A stretch of 64,000 bases of DNA from Kibdelosporangium aridum (GTDB taxonomy: Bacteria > Actinomycetota > Actinomycetes > Mycobacteriales > Pseudonocardiaceae). The notes beneath the pieces were generated by a model, which had not been told where the DNA came from, searched no databases, and saw only the letters and a list, made by a program, of their open reading frames with translations. Of the stretch, positions 1 through 8,352 are shown piece after piece (the stretch's first letter is position 1; each line of letters starts with the position of its first letter). The translations under genes were made by a program, and so were the position numbers. The stretch is taken from NCBI RefSeq assembly GCF_900176515.1, contig NZ_FWXV01000007.1:1-64000 (forward strand), read 5' to 3'.

Positions 1-896
1 CAGCTCGTGGGCAACGCCTGCTGGTGCTGGTAGAACTTCTGCGAGTTCGCCGCCCGGATGTTCACCAACGACCCGACCGTGAGCGCGCTGATCGAGCCGC
101 TGGACGCCAGGTGCACCACCCGGTCGCCGGTGCGGGCGGAGAACCCGGTGTCACCCGCCTTGGCCCGCAGCTTCACGCCCGCTTTCCAGTGCACGTTCAC
201 CGTGCCCTCGAAAATATCTTTACGGTTGGCCGGAGCCGAGTTGTAGTCGCTGAAGTAGCTTGAGTGCACACCCCGCGACTGCACCCGGAACAACCCACGA
301 CCAGGCCACAACCAACCACCCTTACCACTGCCATGCGTCATCCCATCTTCGTCCCAGTCCGACTTGTCCTCGGTCAACGTGTCGTACAGGGTGTTGGCAT
401 CCGGCCGAAAGACCACCTTGGTCGCGGTCATCCCGGCACCCCTGATGATCAGGTAATCCGCGTCGACGTGAATCTCCCGCGTCACCACCAGCTCACCAGC
501 AGGCAGGGTGATCAAGCTCAGTTTGGTGTAGCTCGCCGAACTCGAACAGGAACTCCGAATAGCGTCGATGGCCGACTGCAATCCAGCCGAATCATCGGCG
601 CCGTCGTTCGGTTTGACGTTGTACTGGCTGCTCAACTCATCCGGCGTGATCTGACACGTCTGGTTGGAGTTGACGTCACCGGAACCGGGCAGATTCATCC
701 CGCCCCGATACCCGGCTTTTGTCCAGTCGACCAGGCCCGATACGGGCGCGCGACGGTTTCCTGCGGACAGATCCAAGCTGGTCAGGGCACCTGGACCGAG
801 CGCTGAACTGGCAACGGGGGAAGGGAGCGCAATCACTCCGGCAGCGACCGCGGCACTGGCCGCGAGCGCAAGGAAACCACGATGTTTCCACGCCAT
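1..896 (-). CDS. Secreted pectate-lyase-superfamily (right-handed beta-helix) protein, 3' end off the left edge
   Basis: The reading frame starts at an ATG read leftward from 896, with GGAGG five bases upstream, and stays open to base 1, giving 298 visible residues. Residues 1-31 form a signal peptide (basic start, long Ala/Val/Leu core), so the product is exported. Residues 92-115 hold the pattern NVKPNDGADDSAGLQSAIDA, which matches the entry strand and helix of the pectate lyase superfamily (polysaccharide lyases and tailspike-like beta-helices); a hydrophobic strand followed by IIRGAG lies further on. Catalytic residues would be in the missing part, so substrate and activity cannot be called. 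A clear promoter lies upstream. The next gene on this strand is unrelated. Confidence 0.72.
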   Translation of the reverse strand, partial: MAWKHRGFLALAASAAVAAGVIALPSPVASSALGPGALTSLDLSAGNRRAPVSGLVDWTKAGYRGGMNLPGSGDVNSNQTCQITPDELSSQYNVKPNDGADDSAGLQSAIDAIRSSCSSSASYTKLSLITLPAGELVVTREIHVDADYLIIRGAGMTATKVVFRPDANTLYDTLTEDKSDWDEDGMTHGSGKGGWLWPGRGLFRVQSRGVHSSYFSDYNSAPANRKDIFEGTVNVHWKAGVKLRAKAGDTGFSARTGDRVVHLASSGSISALTVGSLVNIRAANSQKFYQHQQALPTS

Positions 897-963
897 GAAA
901 ACCTCCGGTGGCGACGGGCAGGGACGGCAGATGTGCGGCGGCACTCACACCCGAGGTGTTTCT

Positions 964-992
964 GTTGTAGCCCACGAACAGCTATTCGTCAA
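964..992 (-). promoter_or_regulatory. Sigma-70-type promoter for the beta-helix protein
   Basis: Read on the minus strand: TTGACG (992-987), a 17-base spacer, then TACAAC (969-964). This predicts transcription from about 957 and a leader of some 60 bases with a strong GGAGG before the ATG at 896. The rest of the 897-1229 gap holds no gene I can support; the small frames there have no ribosome binding site or family resemblance. Confidence 0.55.
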
Positions 993-1229
993 ACAATTGC
1001 GGTTTCCGTCCATGTACGTGAAATAGGGAAAGAAAGGGCCTTTCAGTTCACAAAAGGGTCCCGTGGATACCGGACTGGCGCAACGGATGGAAGCCCAACA
1101 CGAGACGTTGTCCGGCTTGATCGAGCGCGTCGACACCCCTGCTGCCCCGCTGGCAACTCAGTGCAGACCGGTACAGGCATCCATCGCCGCGCGAAGGAGC
1201 GCCTGCATGGAGTTGCCGGGTAGCGACGA

Positions 1230-2651
1230 TCATTCGTCACCTTGCTTCGCGGCGCCGAACAATGTCCCGTCGAACAATTCAGCCCACGAGCCTTCCCGAT
1301 CCGGCAATTCCTCCACCTTCGAGCTGGTGACCCGCCAGCTCGCCGGCCACAGCCGGTGTGTCTCGCCGACGTCGACTCGCACCCGTGCTCCCCAGCATCC
1401 CAATTCGCCTTCCAGCAGAGCGTTACCCAACCACGCCTCCGCACCGAACAGCGCGCCGGAGAAGTCCACTTCCGCCCTGAGCAATGCTTTGTGGAAGATG
1501 GCGTTCCCGCGGAACTCGACCTGCCGGAAGCGGACTCCGGCCAGGAACTCGGCCTCGTGAAACAGCGCGCTGTCGTGGAACACCGCATCGTTGAATGCTG
1601 TGAACGACTCGTGCTTGGAGTCGTCGAAGATCGCCTGGTCCATGAACTGGACCGCCGCGAACACCGTGTGGCCGGCAAACCGGGTGGCACGGAACGACGC
1701 GAGCCGGCCGAACCGCGCGCCGTCACCCTTGAACGTTCCAAACTGGACGGAACCCGTGAACACCGCGCCACTGAACTGAGCAATACCAGCGAATTCGGCA
1801 TAGTTGAACCGCACGTGCTGGTGGAAGTGCGCCGATCCACAGTCCACCTGGTCACGAAAGACGGCTCGCTGCAGGTCAACCGATGACGTGAAGCGGGTTC
1901 CGATCAACTTGCATTCACCCTCGAAGACGGCCTCGTCGAAGGACACCCCGCCGTCGAAGACGGCGCCGCTGATGGACGTCCTTCCCAGGAAACGCGCCTT
2001 GGCGAACGAGGCCGAGCGCAGACGGCAGCCGCTCAGGTCGAAGTCGGCCAGCTCGGCTCCGGTGAGATCCAGATCGATGTCCGGCCAGAACGTGCCGCCC
2101 GGGCGCAGGTGCGTCGCCAGGATCCGTTGCACTGTCTGGCGGACCTGCCATTCATGCTCCCGCGGCTGCGCGTCGACCATTCGCAGGTAGGCACACAGCA
2201 GGTTCACGATGCTCTGGCGCTGGCCCTCGTTGTCGTTCGCCAGCCGCTCCAGCGCGTACATGGCGGCCAGCCGCGTCTGCGCCCGATCTGAGTCAAGCTG
2301 ACTGGCGGCCATCGTGTAAAGCTCGGTGACCCGCCGTTCGATCCCGTCGCGAATCGCGTGCGCCTGTTCGCGATCCTTCTGCTCGAGTTCGAGATCCTTT
2401 TGTTTGAGGGCGATCTCGGTGGTCCGCTGCCTGCGGGCGGCCAGCCACAACGCGACCGCGCCACCAGAGCCGATGACGATCGTTCCGGCCGTCTTGATCG
2501 CCTCAAGACTGTTCCTCGGATCGCCGCCGCTGTAGGCCAAGATCAGCAACACCGCCGCGGAAACGCCCACGACCAGGACGATTACCAGAATCCAGCCGAT
2601 CGTCCTGGTCTCCAGCACCCGATAGACAGGGCGGTCACCGTCTTTCGCCAT
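1230..2651 (-). CDS. Membrane-anchored pentapeptide-repeat protein
   Basis: 473 residues from ATG at 2651. Residues about 17-40 and 53-72 are two membrane segments. Residues 73-112 are rich in Gln, Glu, Lys and Arg and look like a coiled coil. From about residue 190 to 430 runs a long series of five-residue repeats of the A(D/V)F-type (for example AVFDG, AVFEG, AVFRD), with Phe at the central position, which is the signature of pentapeptide repeats folding into a right-handed quadrilateral beta-helix. Such actinobacterial proteins are common and mostly uncharacterised. The repeats probably lie on the cytoplasmic side and act as a binding surface. No partner gene is evident: the downstream gene is a transporter-unrelated secreted protein and the upstream gene is a regulator 15 bases away. 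Confidence 0.8.
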   Translation of the reverse strand: MAKDGDRPVYRVLETRTIGWILVIVLVVGVSAAVLLILAYSGGDPRNSLEAIKTAGTIVIGSGGAVALWLAARRQRTTEIALKQKDLELEQKDREQAHAIRDGIERRVTELYTMAASQLDSDRAQTRLAAMYALERLANDNEGQRQSIVNLLCAYLRMVDAQPREHEWQVRQTVQRILATHLRPGGTFWPDIDLDLTGAELADFDLSGCRLRSASFAKARFLGRTSISGAVFDGGVSFDEAVFEGECKLIGTRFTSSVDLQRAVFRDQVDCGSAHFHQHVRFNYAEFAGIAQFSGAVFTGSVQFGTFKGDGARFGRLASFRATRFAGHTVFAAVQFMDQAIFDDSKHESFTAFNDAVFHDSALFHEAEFLAGVRFRQVEFRGNAIFHKALLRAEVDFSGALFGAEAWLGNALLEGELGCWGARVRVDVGETHRLWPASWRVTSSKVEELPDREGSWAELFDGTLFGAAKQGDE

Positions 2652-2666
2652 ACCGCCATTCTGGCG

Positions 2667-3416
2667 TCACGACGCCTTCCATGGCGGCAACGACATCGGC
2701 TTGCCGGTCTCCAGGAACGACTTCATGTTCGACAACACCGCGGCCCAGCCGCCTGCCGCCGCACGCAGCTCCGCCTCATCGGTGAGGTCGTCATGGGTCA
2801 CCGTCAGCCGGACGATTTCGCCGTACCGCTGGATGTCGAACGTGACCTTGGACGTCACGTCCGGAGTGGACGGATCGGCCCACGTGAACACCAGACGCCT
2901 CGGCGGAGTGCTTTCCTCGATCACCCCGACGACGTCCGCGGCTGAGCCGTCCGCACGCCGGTGCTCCCATGTGGACCCGACCTGCCAGTCGGACACATTG
3001 CTGTGGCCCCAATACTGCAGGGAGAGCTCCGGGTCGGTGATAGCCTGCCACACCTTCTCCGGCGTGCTCTCGATGTAGGTCACGTACACGAAACTCGGTT
3101 TGTCGCTCATCTTGTCCTCTGCTCGTTGTTTGACGGCGCTGAGCATGCGCAGCCGCGGACGCTCGAACTTGTCGATCCACCGCTCCTGGATCTCCTGCAG
3201 CGGAACGGGATTGAGGTAGTGCAGCTTCTCCCGGCCCCGCTTGACCGTGCTGACCAGGTTCGCCGCTTCCAGCACGGCAAGATGCTGGGTCACCGACTGA
3301 CGGGCCATGTTCAGCCGCTCGCACAGCTGCGCCAGCGTCTGCCCGTTCTGCTCGTGCAGCCTGTCCAGCAGGTGCCGCCGAGTCTCGTCAGCCAGCGCTT
3401 TGAACACCTTGTCCAC
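2667..3416 (-). CDS. ArsR-type winged helix fused to an SRPBCC/AHSA1 domain
   Basis: 249 residues from a GTG at 3416. Residues 1-95 are an ArsR-family winged helix (KALADETRRHLLDRL, then the recognition helix region MARQSVTQHLAVLE). Residues about 108-245 are an SRPBCC domain of the AHSA1 (activator of Hsp90 ATPase homologue 1-like) type, with the usual STPEKVWQAITDPE start. In most genomes these are two adjacent genes, regulator then AHSA1 protein; here they are one frame, a fusion seen repeatedly in actinobacteria. No metal-binding Cys pair of the classical ArsR sensors is visible, so the SRPBCC cavity may be the ligand sensor. A perfect 16-bp palindrome 12 bases before the start codon is the likely autoregulatory operator. 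Confidence 0.85.
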   Translation of the reverse strand: MDKVFKALADETRRHLLDRLHEQNGQTLAQLCERLNMARQSVTQHLAVLEAANLVSTVKRGREKLHYLNPVPLQEIQERWIDKFERPRLRMLSAVKQRAEDKMSDKPSFVYVTYIESTPEKVWQAITDPELSLQYWGHSNVSDWQVGSTWEHRRADGSAADVVGVIEESTPPRRLVFTWADPSTPDVTSKVTFDIQRYGEIVRLTVTHDDLTDEAELRAAAGGWAAVLSNMKSFLETGKPMSLPPWKAS

Positions 3417-3428
3417 ACGCTAAGTTAC

Positions 3429-3444
3429 GCAGGTAATTACCTGC
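3429..3444. promoter_or_regulatory. Perfect 16-bp palindrome, probable ArsR operator
   Basis: GCAGGTAATTACCTGC is a perfect inverted repeat in the 78-bp divergent gap, 12 bases upstream of the GTG of the ArsR-SRPBCC gene. Position, symmetry and length fit a dimeric ArsR-type operator. Binding itself is inferred. Confidence 0.55.
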
Positions 3445-3460
3445 ATGTCAAGCCGTGCTA

Positions 3461-3486
3461 CTTTGTACCAAGCCTTCAGTACAAAG
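3461..3486. promoter_or_regulatory. Inverted repeat before the membrane protein/GntR operon, probable GntR operator
   Basis: CTTTGTAC (3461-3468) and GTACAAAG (3479-3486) are perfect inverted 8-mers separated by 10 bases. The right arm runs into the AAAGGAG ribosome binding site of the gene starting at 3495. The GntR regulator is the second gene of that operon, so autoregulation at this site is the simple reading. Confidence 0.5.
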
Positions 3487-3494
3487 GAGCGGCG

Positions 3495-4385
3495 ATGCAC
3501 GTGGACTGGACGACGGTCGCGATCTACGCGGTGGTCGGCACTGTGCTGCTGGTAGTGCTGTGGCCGACGGTCACGAGCGGGCGGCGGTTCCTCAGGCGAT
3601 GGGGCGTCAAGGACCCCACCGACGAGCAAAGCCTGCTCGGCCGGAAGTACCTGCTGGACCGGCGGCTGCTCTACCCGCCACTCCTCCTCGCCACATCATT
3701 TGTCACGGACGGTGACAACAACTTCTGGCCACTGCTCGTCCTGGCGCTGCTGCTCGCCGAGATCATCGGGGCGTTCCGGCCGGTCCGCGGCCCGCGCGCG
3801 GCCAGCCTGACCCGCCGGACCTGGAGCGATCTCGTACAGCGCTGGGCGGTCGTCCTCATGCTCGCGCTCGCGGTTCTGGCGGTGGTCGTCGCGGTCTTCG
3901 GATGGATCGCGGCGGCGTGGGGCCAGCGTGTAGTGAGCAGGTATCCGGCCGGCGGCAGCTGGGTGACCGACGGCAACGTCATCACGCAGGTAGCCGACGT
4001 GCAGGCCAAAGTCTCTGATTCCAGGTGGTTGTTCGTCCTTGTCAGCGTCGTCCTCGCCACGGCCGCGGTGCTGGGGGTGGTGTGGCTGGCCGTTCGCCGC
4101 GGCGCGATCGCCGACTTGCAGGTGGACGCCGCGCTGCGGACCCGCAGTGCCCGGGTCGCGGTCGGCATCGGGATCGCTTGGATGGCATCGAGTGTCGTCG
4201 AAGCCAACTGGCTCCTCGAATCGCTGCGCGGTATCCGCTGGCCCGAGCCCGAGCCGTGGCTGCTCGCGGGCACTGGCGGCCTGACAAGGCTGACGTTGCC
4301 CATGTGGATGATCGCCGTGGGCGGGTGGATCTGGGTGGCCAACCCGGCCAACCGGATGCCATACGTCCAGTCCACCCAACGATGA
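3495..4385 (+). CDS. Multi-pass membrane protein paired with a GntR regulator
   Basis: 296 residues. The ATG at 3495 is chosen because AAAGGAG precedes it by six bases; the frame is open further upstream but without a ribosome binding site. Hydrophobic stretches at about residues 9-27, 72-93, 117-141, 180-203, 226-243 and 265-283 suggest six or so membrane spans. I do not recognise a characterised family. The downstream GntR gene overlaps it (ATGA at 4382-4385), the usual arrangement in which a YtrA-type repressor controls a small membrane or transporter operon. It might be a transport or cell-envelope stress protein, but the sequence gives no substrate. Confidence 0.75.
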   Translation: MHVDWTTVAIYAVVGTVLLVVLWPTVTSGRRFLRRWGVKDPTDEQSLLGRKYLLDRRLLYPPLLLATSFVTDGDNNFWPLLVLALLLAEIIGAFRPVRGPRAASLTRRTWSDLVQRWAVVLMLALAVLAVVVAVFGWIAAAWGQRVVSRYPAGGSWVTDGNVITQVADVQAKVSDSRWLFVLVSVVLATAAVLGVVWLAVRRGAIADLQVDAALRTRSARVAVGIGIAWMASSVVEANWLLESLRGIRWPEPEPWLLAGTGGLTRLTLPMWMIAVGGWIWVANPANRMPYVQSTQR

Positions 4386-4738
4386 CCAGGATCCTGGTCG
4401 ATCCGGACAACGGCGTCCCACCGTGGCGGCAAGTGCGTGATCAGCTCGTACGGCTGATCCAGTCAGGCGAACTCGCCGTGGGCACGCCACTTCCGGCGAT
4501 CCGGCAGCTGGCCAACGACCTCGGCTTGTCCGCCGGTACGGTCGCGCGCGTCTACCGTGAGCTGGAAACGGCGGGCATTCTGCACACCGCTCGACGCAAA
4601 GGCACTGTGGTGGCAGCGATTCCAAGCCCGGCGGCCGACGCGTTGGATCAGGCCGCAGCGCAGTTCGTCAGCCAGGCCAAGACCCTCGGTGTGGACCTCG
4701 ACCGGGCTGTCGAAGCCGTCAACCGATTGTGGGAATGA
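4382..4738 (+). CDS. GntR-family transcriptional regulator, YtrA-type
   Basis: 118 residues, with an ATG overlapping the previous stop codon by four bases. Residues about 8-75 form the GntR winged helix (PPWRQVRDQLVRLIQSGEL, then LPAIRQLANDLGLSAGTVAR and the wing with GILHTARRKGT). The C-terminal part is only about 40 residues of helix, the short dimerisation tail of the YtrA subfamily, not a FadR or HutC effector domain. YtrA regulators usually repress the operon they belong to, which fits the inverted repeat at 3461-3486. The 3' end overlaps the convergent amidase gene by 20 bases. Confidence 0.85.
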   Translation: MTRILVDPDNGVPPWRQVRDQLVRLIQSGELAVGTPLPAIRQLANDLGLSAGTVARVYRELETAGILHTARRKGTVVAAIPSPAADALDQAAAQFVSQAKTLGVDLDRAVEAVNRLWE

Positions 4739-6254
4739 ACTTCGGTGCCTGCCGGGCATCGGCGGCCCGCTCGAAAGCCGCGCCCAGCGCGAGCACCTTG
4801 GCGTCCGACCACCGGCCCGCGAAGAACGACACGCCGATCGGCAACGGTCCGGCGAATCCGGCGGGAACCGAGATGTTGGGATAGCCGGAAACCGCTGCGG
4901 GGCTGGAAGATCCCAGTACGAACGCGTCGCCGGTGGCGTAGTTGGTCTTCCACGCCGGACTGTTCGTCGGCGCCATGATCGCGTCGAGCTTGTGTGCCGC
5001 AAGGGTTTCGTCGATGGACCGGCGAGCGAGTGTCGTGGCGGTGGTCCGCTGCCTGACCACGGTCGGATCCGTGGTCGGTGGCGCGACGGCCGCCTGTTCG
5101 AAGATCTCCTGACCGAACTTCGACAACTCCACCGGATCCTGGCGGTTGAACGCGATCAGTTCGTCCAAAGTGTTCGGTCCGCCTGGCCGGGCGGCCAGAT
5201 AGGCGTGCAGGTCCCGTTTGAACTCGGCGATCAGCGCCGGGAACTCGTTCTCACCGATCTCGTTCTGGTACGGCAGCTCCACATCCACCACGGTCGCGCC
5301 CTGCGCCCGCAAGGTCCGCACGGCAGCTGCCACAACACGATCAACATCGGCATCCGCACCGGCAAGCCGCCACACGCCGATCCTGGCTCCGCGCAGCGCA
5401 TCCGGCTTCAGCAAGGCCGCGTAGTCCCGTGGCTGACCGGCCGGGATCGTGCCCGTGGCGGAGTCTGCGGGATCACGGCCTTGGATCACCGACAGGGTGA
5501 TCGCCGAGTCGACGACGTGCCTGGTCATCGGGCCCGCGGTGTCCTGCTCGGCGGAGATCGGCACCACGCCGGACCGGCTCACCAGGCCCAGAGTCGGCTT
5601 GTGACCGACGATTCCGTTGGCACCCGACGGGCACACGATCGATCCGTCGGTCTCGGTGCCGATCGCGACCTGCGCGAGGCTGGCCGCGATCGCCGCACCC
5701 GATCCGGACGAGGACCCGCACGGATTCCGGTCGAGCACGAACGGGTTGTTCGTCTGCCCACCCACACCTGACCAGCCGGAAGTCGACCGGGTCGAGCGGA
5801 AGTTCGCCCATTCCGACAGATTGAGCTTGCCGAGGATCACCGCGCCGCCGCGATACAACTGCCTCACCAGGTGCGCGTCCGCGGCAGGCTTGGACCTCAA
5901 CGCCCGGGAACCCGCGGTCGTCGGCATCGCCCGCGTGTCCACGTTGTCCTTCAACAGCACCGGAATGCCGTCGAGCGGCCCCCGCTCCCGGCCGGTGCGC
6001 CTGCGGACGTCACTCGCCGCGGCCTCCGCCAGCGCACGCTCGTTCACCGCCACGACCGAGCGGATCTTGCCGTCGACCGCCTTGATCCGGCCGAGGTAGG
6101 CCTTGGTCAGAGCGACCGAGGTGAGCCGTCCCCTGTCCATCTGACGCTGCAGTTCAGGGATGGTCGCGTTGTCCAGATCCAGCGAAGACGCCGAAGCCGG
6201 GACGGGTCCGGCGACCAACGCGGCCGTGACGAGCAGTACGAGTGGCAGGCGCAT
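4719..6254 (-). CDS. Secreted amidase-signature-family hydrolase
   Basis: 511 residues from the ATG at 6254, which places a signal peptide (MRLPLVLLVTAALVAGPVPA) at the very start; an earlier in-frame start would bury it. The amidase signature family hydrolyses amides with a Ser-cisSer-Lys triad. All parts are visible: the Lys in the LLKDN motif, the GSSSGSG loop, and the nucleophile Ser in ETDGSIVCPSGANG. The length is normal for the family. Export suggests use of external amides or peptides. It is the first gene of a minus-strand run ending at its convergent overlap with the GntR gene; the oligopeptide transporter lies upstream on the same strand with a 50-base gap, so a functional link (hydrolysis or processing of imported peptides) is possible but unproven. 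Confidence 0.85.
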   Translation of the reverse strand: MRLPLVLLVTAALVAGPVPASASSLDLDNATIPELQRQMDRGRLTSVALTKAYLGRIKAVDGKIRSVVAVNERALAEAAASDVRRRTGRERGPLDGIPVLLKDNVDTRAMPTTAGSRALRSKPAADAHLVRQLYRGGAVILGKLNLSEWANFRSTRSTSGWSGVGGQTNNPFVLDRNPCGSSSGSGAAIAASLAQVAIGTETDGSIVCPSGANGIVGHKPTLGLVSRSGVVPISAEQDTAGPMTRHVVDSAITLSVIQGRDPADSATGTIPAGQPRDYAALLKPDALRGARIGVWRLAGADADVDRVVAAAVRTLRAQGATVVDVELPYQNEIGENEFPALIAEFKRDLHAYLAARPGGPNTLDELIAFNRQDPVELSKFGQEIFEQAAVAPPTTDPTVVRQRTTATTLARRSIDETLAAHKLDAIMAPTNSPAWKTNYATGDAFVLGSSSPAAVSGYPNISVPAGFAGPLPIGVSFFAGRWSDAKVLALGAAFERAADARQAPKFIPTIG

Positions 6255-6304
6255 AGAAGCACCCCACTCCTGAACGCTTGATCGGGTCAACCCGACCTTC
6301 GTCG

Positions 6305-7330
6305 TTATTCGGGCACGACGTGACGGGGCTCCGGGAAGTGACACGCCGCCCGATGCCCTTCAGTCGCACCGCTGAGCTGCACCAACGGCGGTTCCTCGGA
6401 CGCACAGACGTCCTGTGCCTTCCAGCAACGCGTCCGGAACCGGCAGCCGGACGGCGGGTTGATCGGCGATGGCACGTCACCGGTCAACCGGATCCGTTCC
6501 CGATGCCGCTCGCTGTCCGGGTCGGCGTCCGGCACCGACGACAGCAGCGCGTGCGTGTACGGGTGTTGCGGGTTTCCGTACAGGTCGGCACGATCCGCGA
6601 TCTCGACGATCTTGCCGAGGTACATCACCGCGATGCGCTGCGAGAAGTGCCGCACCACCGCGAGGTCATGCGCGATGAACACGAACGCGATGTCCAGTTC
6701 CCGCTGCAACCGCTGCAGCAGGTTCACCACCTGCGCCTGAATCGAGACGTCCAGCGCCGATACCGGCTCGTCGGCCACGATCAGCCTGGGCTGCAACGCC
6801 AGCGCTCGCGCGACACCGATGCGCTGCCGTTGCCCGCCGGAGAACTCGTGCGGGTAGCGGTTGTAGTGCTCGGGGTTCAGGCCGACGGTCTCCAGCAGTT
6901 CCTGGACGCGCTTCTGGCGCCCGCCTGGCGGGTTGATCCCGTTGATCTCCATCGGCCCGGCGATGATCGATCCGACCGTGTGCCGGGGGTTCAGCGACGA
7001 GTACGGGTCCTGGAAGATCATCTGGATCTCGGACCGGATCGGCGCCAGTTGCTTGCGCGTGGCGTGCGTGATGTCCTGGCCGCCGTAGGTGATCGTTCCC
7101 GCGGTCGGTTCGAGCAACCTGGTGATCAGCCGTCCGGTGGTCGACTTGCCGCAGCCGGACTCGCCGACCAGTCCGAACGACTCGCCTTCGTGCACGGCCA
7201 GGTCGATCCCGTCGACCGCTTGCACCACACCGGCTTTCCGGCTGAACAAGCCGTTTCCCCGGACGGGGAAGTGCATCTTCAGCCCGCTCGCGGTGAGCAG
7301 TTCCTTGGCGGGTGCGACTACTTCAGTCAT
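6305..7330 (-). CDS. Oligopeptide-type ABC transporter ATP-binding protein (DppF/OppF-like)
   Basis: 341 residues from ATG at 7330, five bases after the stop of the DppD-like gene. It has the Walker A motif GESGCGKS, the ABC signature SGGQRQR, Walker B LIVADEP with SALD, and the H-loop AHDLAVV. The C-terminal oligopeptide-transporter domain carries the Cys-containing motif CRFRTRC, in the region known to bind an iron-sulfur cluster or shape the tail in this subfamily. It is the second ATPase of the heterodimer that powers the importer encoded by the four genes upstream. The peptide substrate cannot be read from the ATPase. Confidence 0.9.
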   Translation of the reverse strand: MTEVVAPAKELLTASGLKMHFPVRGNGLFSRKAGVVQAVDGIDLAVHEGESFGLVGESGCGKSTTGRLITRLLEPTAGTITYGGQDITHATRKQLAPIRSEIQMIFQDPYSSLNPRHTVGSIIAGPMEINGINPPGGRQKRVQELLETVGLNPEHYNRYPHEFSGGQRQRIGVARALALQPRLIVADEPVSALDVSIQAQVVNLLQRLQRELDIAFVFIAHDLAVVRHFSQRIAVMYLGKIVEIADRADLYGNPQHPYTHALLSSVPDADPDSERHRERIRLTGDVPSPINPPSGCRFRTRCWKAQDVCASEEPPLVQLSGATEGHRAACHFPEPRHVVPE

Positions 7331-7335
7331 GGTGT

Positions 7336-8352
7336 TCAGCCCAGTCGTTCGAGCTCGTCGGTGCGGATGCGCTTCTTGTCCGCTGTGGACAGATGACACG
7401 CCGACGCGTGCCCCGTCTCAGGCAGCAGCGCGGGCCGCTCGGTGGTGCACCGGGCATCCGGTACCCGGTCGCGGTAGTCGCAGCGCGGGTTGAACGGGCA
7501 CCCGCTCGGCGGATCGATCAGGCTCGGCGGCGTGCCGCGGACAGGCACCAGCGGCACGTCCACATCACCGCCCAGGTGCGGGATCGACGACAGCAGGCCC
7601 CAGCTGTACGGGTGCTGCGGTGTTTTCAGCACTTCGCGGACCGTCCCGCGTTCAACCGCACGGCCCGCGTACATCACGAGCACGTCGTCGGCCATCTGCG
7701 CGACCACGCCCATGTCATGGGTGATCAGGATGATCGCCGTGTCGAACTCGGACTGCAGTTCCCGCAACAGATCCAGGATCTGCGCCTGCACGGTGACGTC
7801 CAACGCGGTGGTCGGCTCGTCCGCGATCAGCAAGGCGGGGTTGCAGCACAACGCGATCGCGATCATCGCACGTTGCCGCATGCCGCCGGAGAACTCGTGT
7901 GGGTACTCCTTCGCCCGGCGTTCCGGTTGCGGGATGCCGACCTTGGACAGCATCTCCACGGCGCGGGCCCAGGCTTTCTTCTTGTTCGCCCCGGTGTGCC
8001 GCCGGTAGGTCTCGGCGATCTGCTCGCCCACCGTGTAGTACGGCGAGAGCGAGGTCAGCGGGTCCTGGAAGATCATCGAGATGCCGTTGCCGCGCAGCTT
8101 CTGCATGGCCGACTCGCTGGCCCCGACCAGTTGGCGGCCGTTGAAGAGGATCTCGCCGGTGACCGTGGTCTTCTCCGGGTTGTGCAGGCCGAGAACGGCG
8201 AGGTTCGAGACGCTCTTGCCCGAGCCGGACTCTCCGACGATGCCCAGCGTACGTCCTTTGACCAGGTCGAAGGACAACCCGTCGACGGCCTTGACCACAC
8301 CGTCCTCTGTGGAGAAGTGCACCTTCAGGTCACGCACCGACAGAATGGTCAT
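7336..8352 (-). CDS. Oligopeptide-type ABC transporter ATP-binding protein (DppD/OppD-like)
   Basis: 338 residues. The start is the ATG at 8352, overlapping the permease stop as ATGA; the open frame continues upstream but there overlaps the permease gene. Motifs: Walker A GESGSGKS, signature SGGMRQR, Walker B LLIADEPTTALD, H-loop ITHDMGV, then the C-terminal oligopeptide domain with the CPFNPRC Cys motif. It pairs with the DppF-like ATPase. Confidence 0.9.
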   Translation of the reverse strand: MTILSVRDLKVHFSTEDGVVKAVDGLSFDLVKGRTLGIVGESGSGKSVSNLAVLGLHNPEKTTVTGEILFNGRQLVGASESAMQKLRGNGISMIFQDPLTSLSPYYTVGEQIAETYRRHTGANKKKAWARAVEMLSKVGIPQPERRAKEYPHEFSGGMRQRAMIAIALCCNPALLIADEPTTALDVTVQAQILDLLRELQSEFDTAIILITHDMGVVAQMADDVLVMYAGRAVERGTVREVLKTPQHPYSWGLLSSIPHLGGDVDVPLVPVRGTPPSLIDPPSGCPFNPRCDYRDRVPDARCTTERPALLPETGHASACHLSTADKKRIRTDELERLG

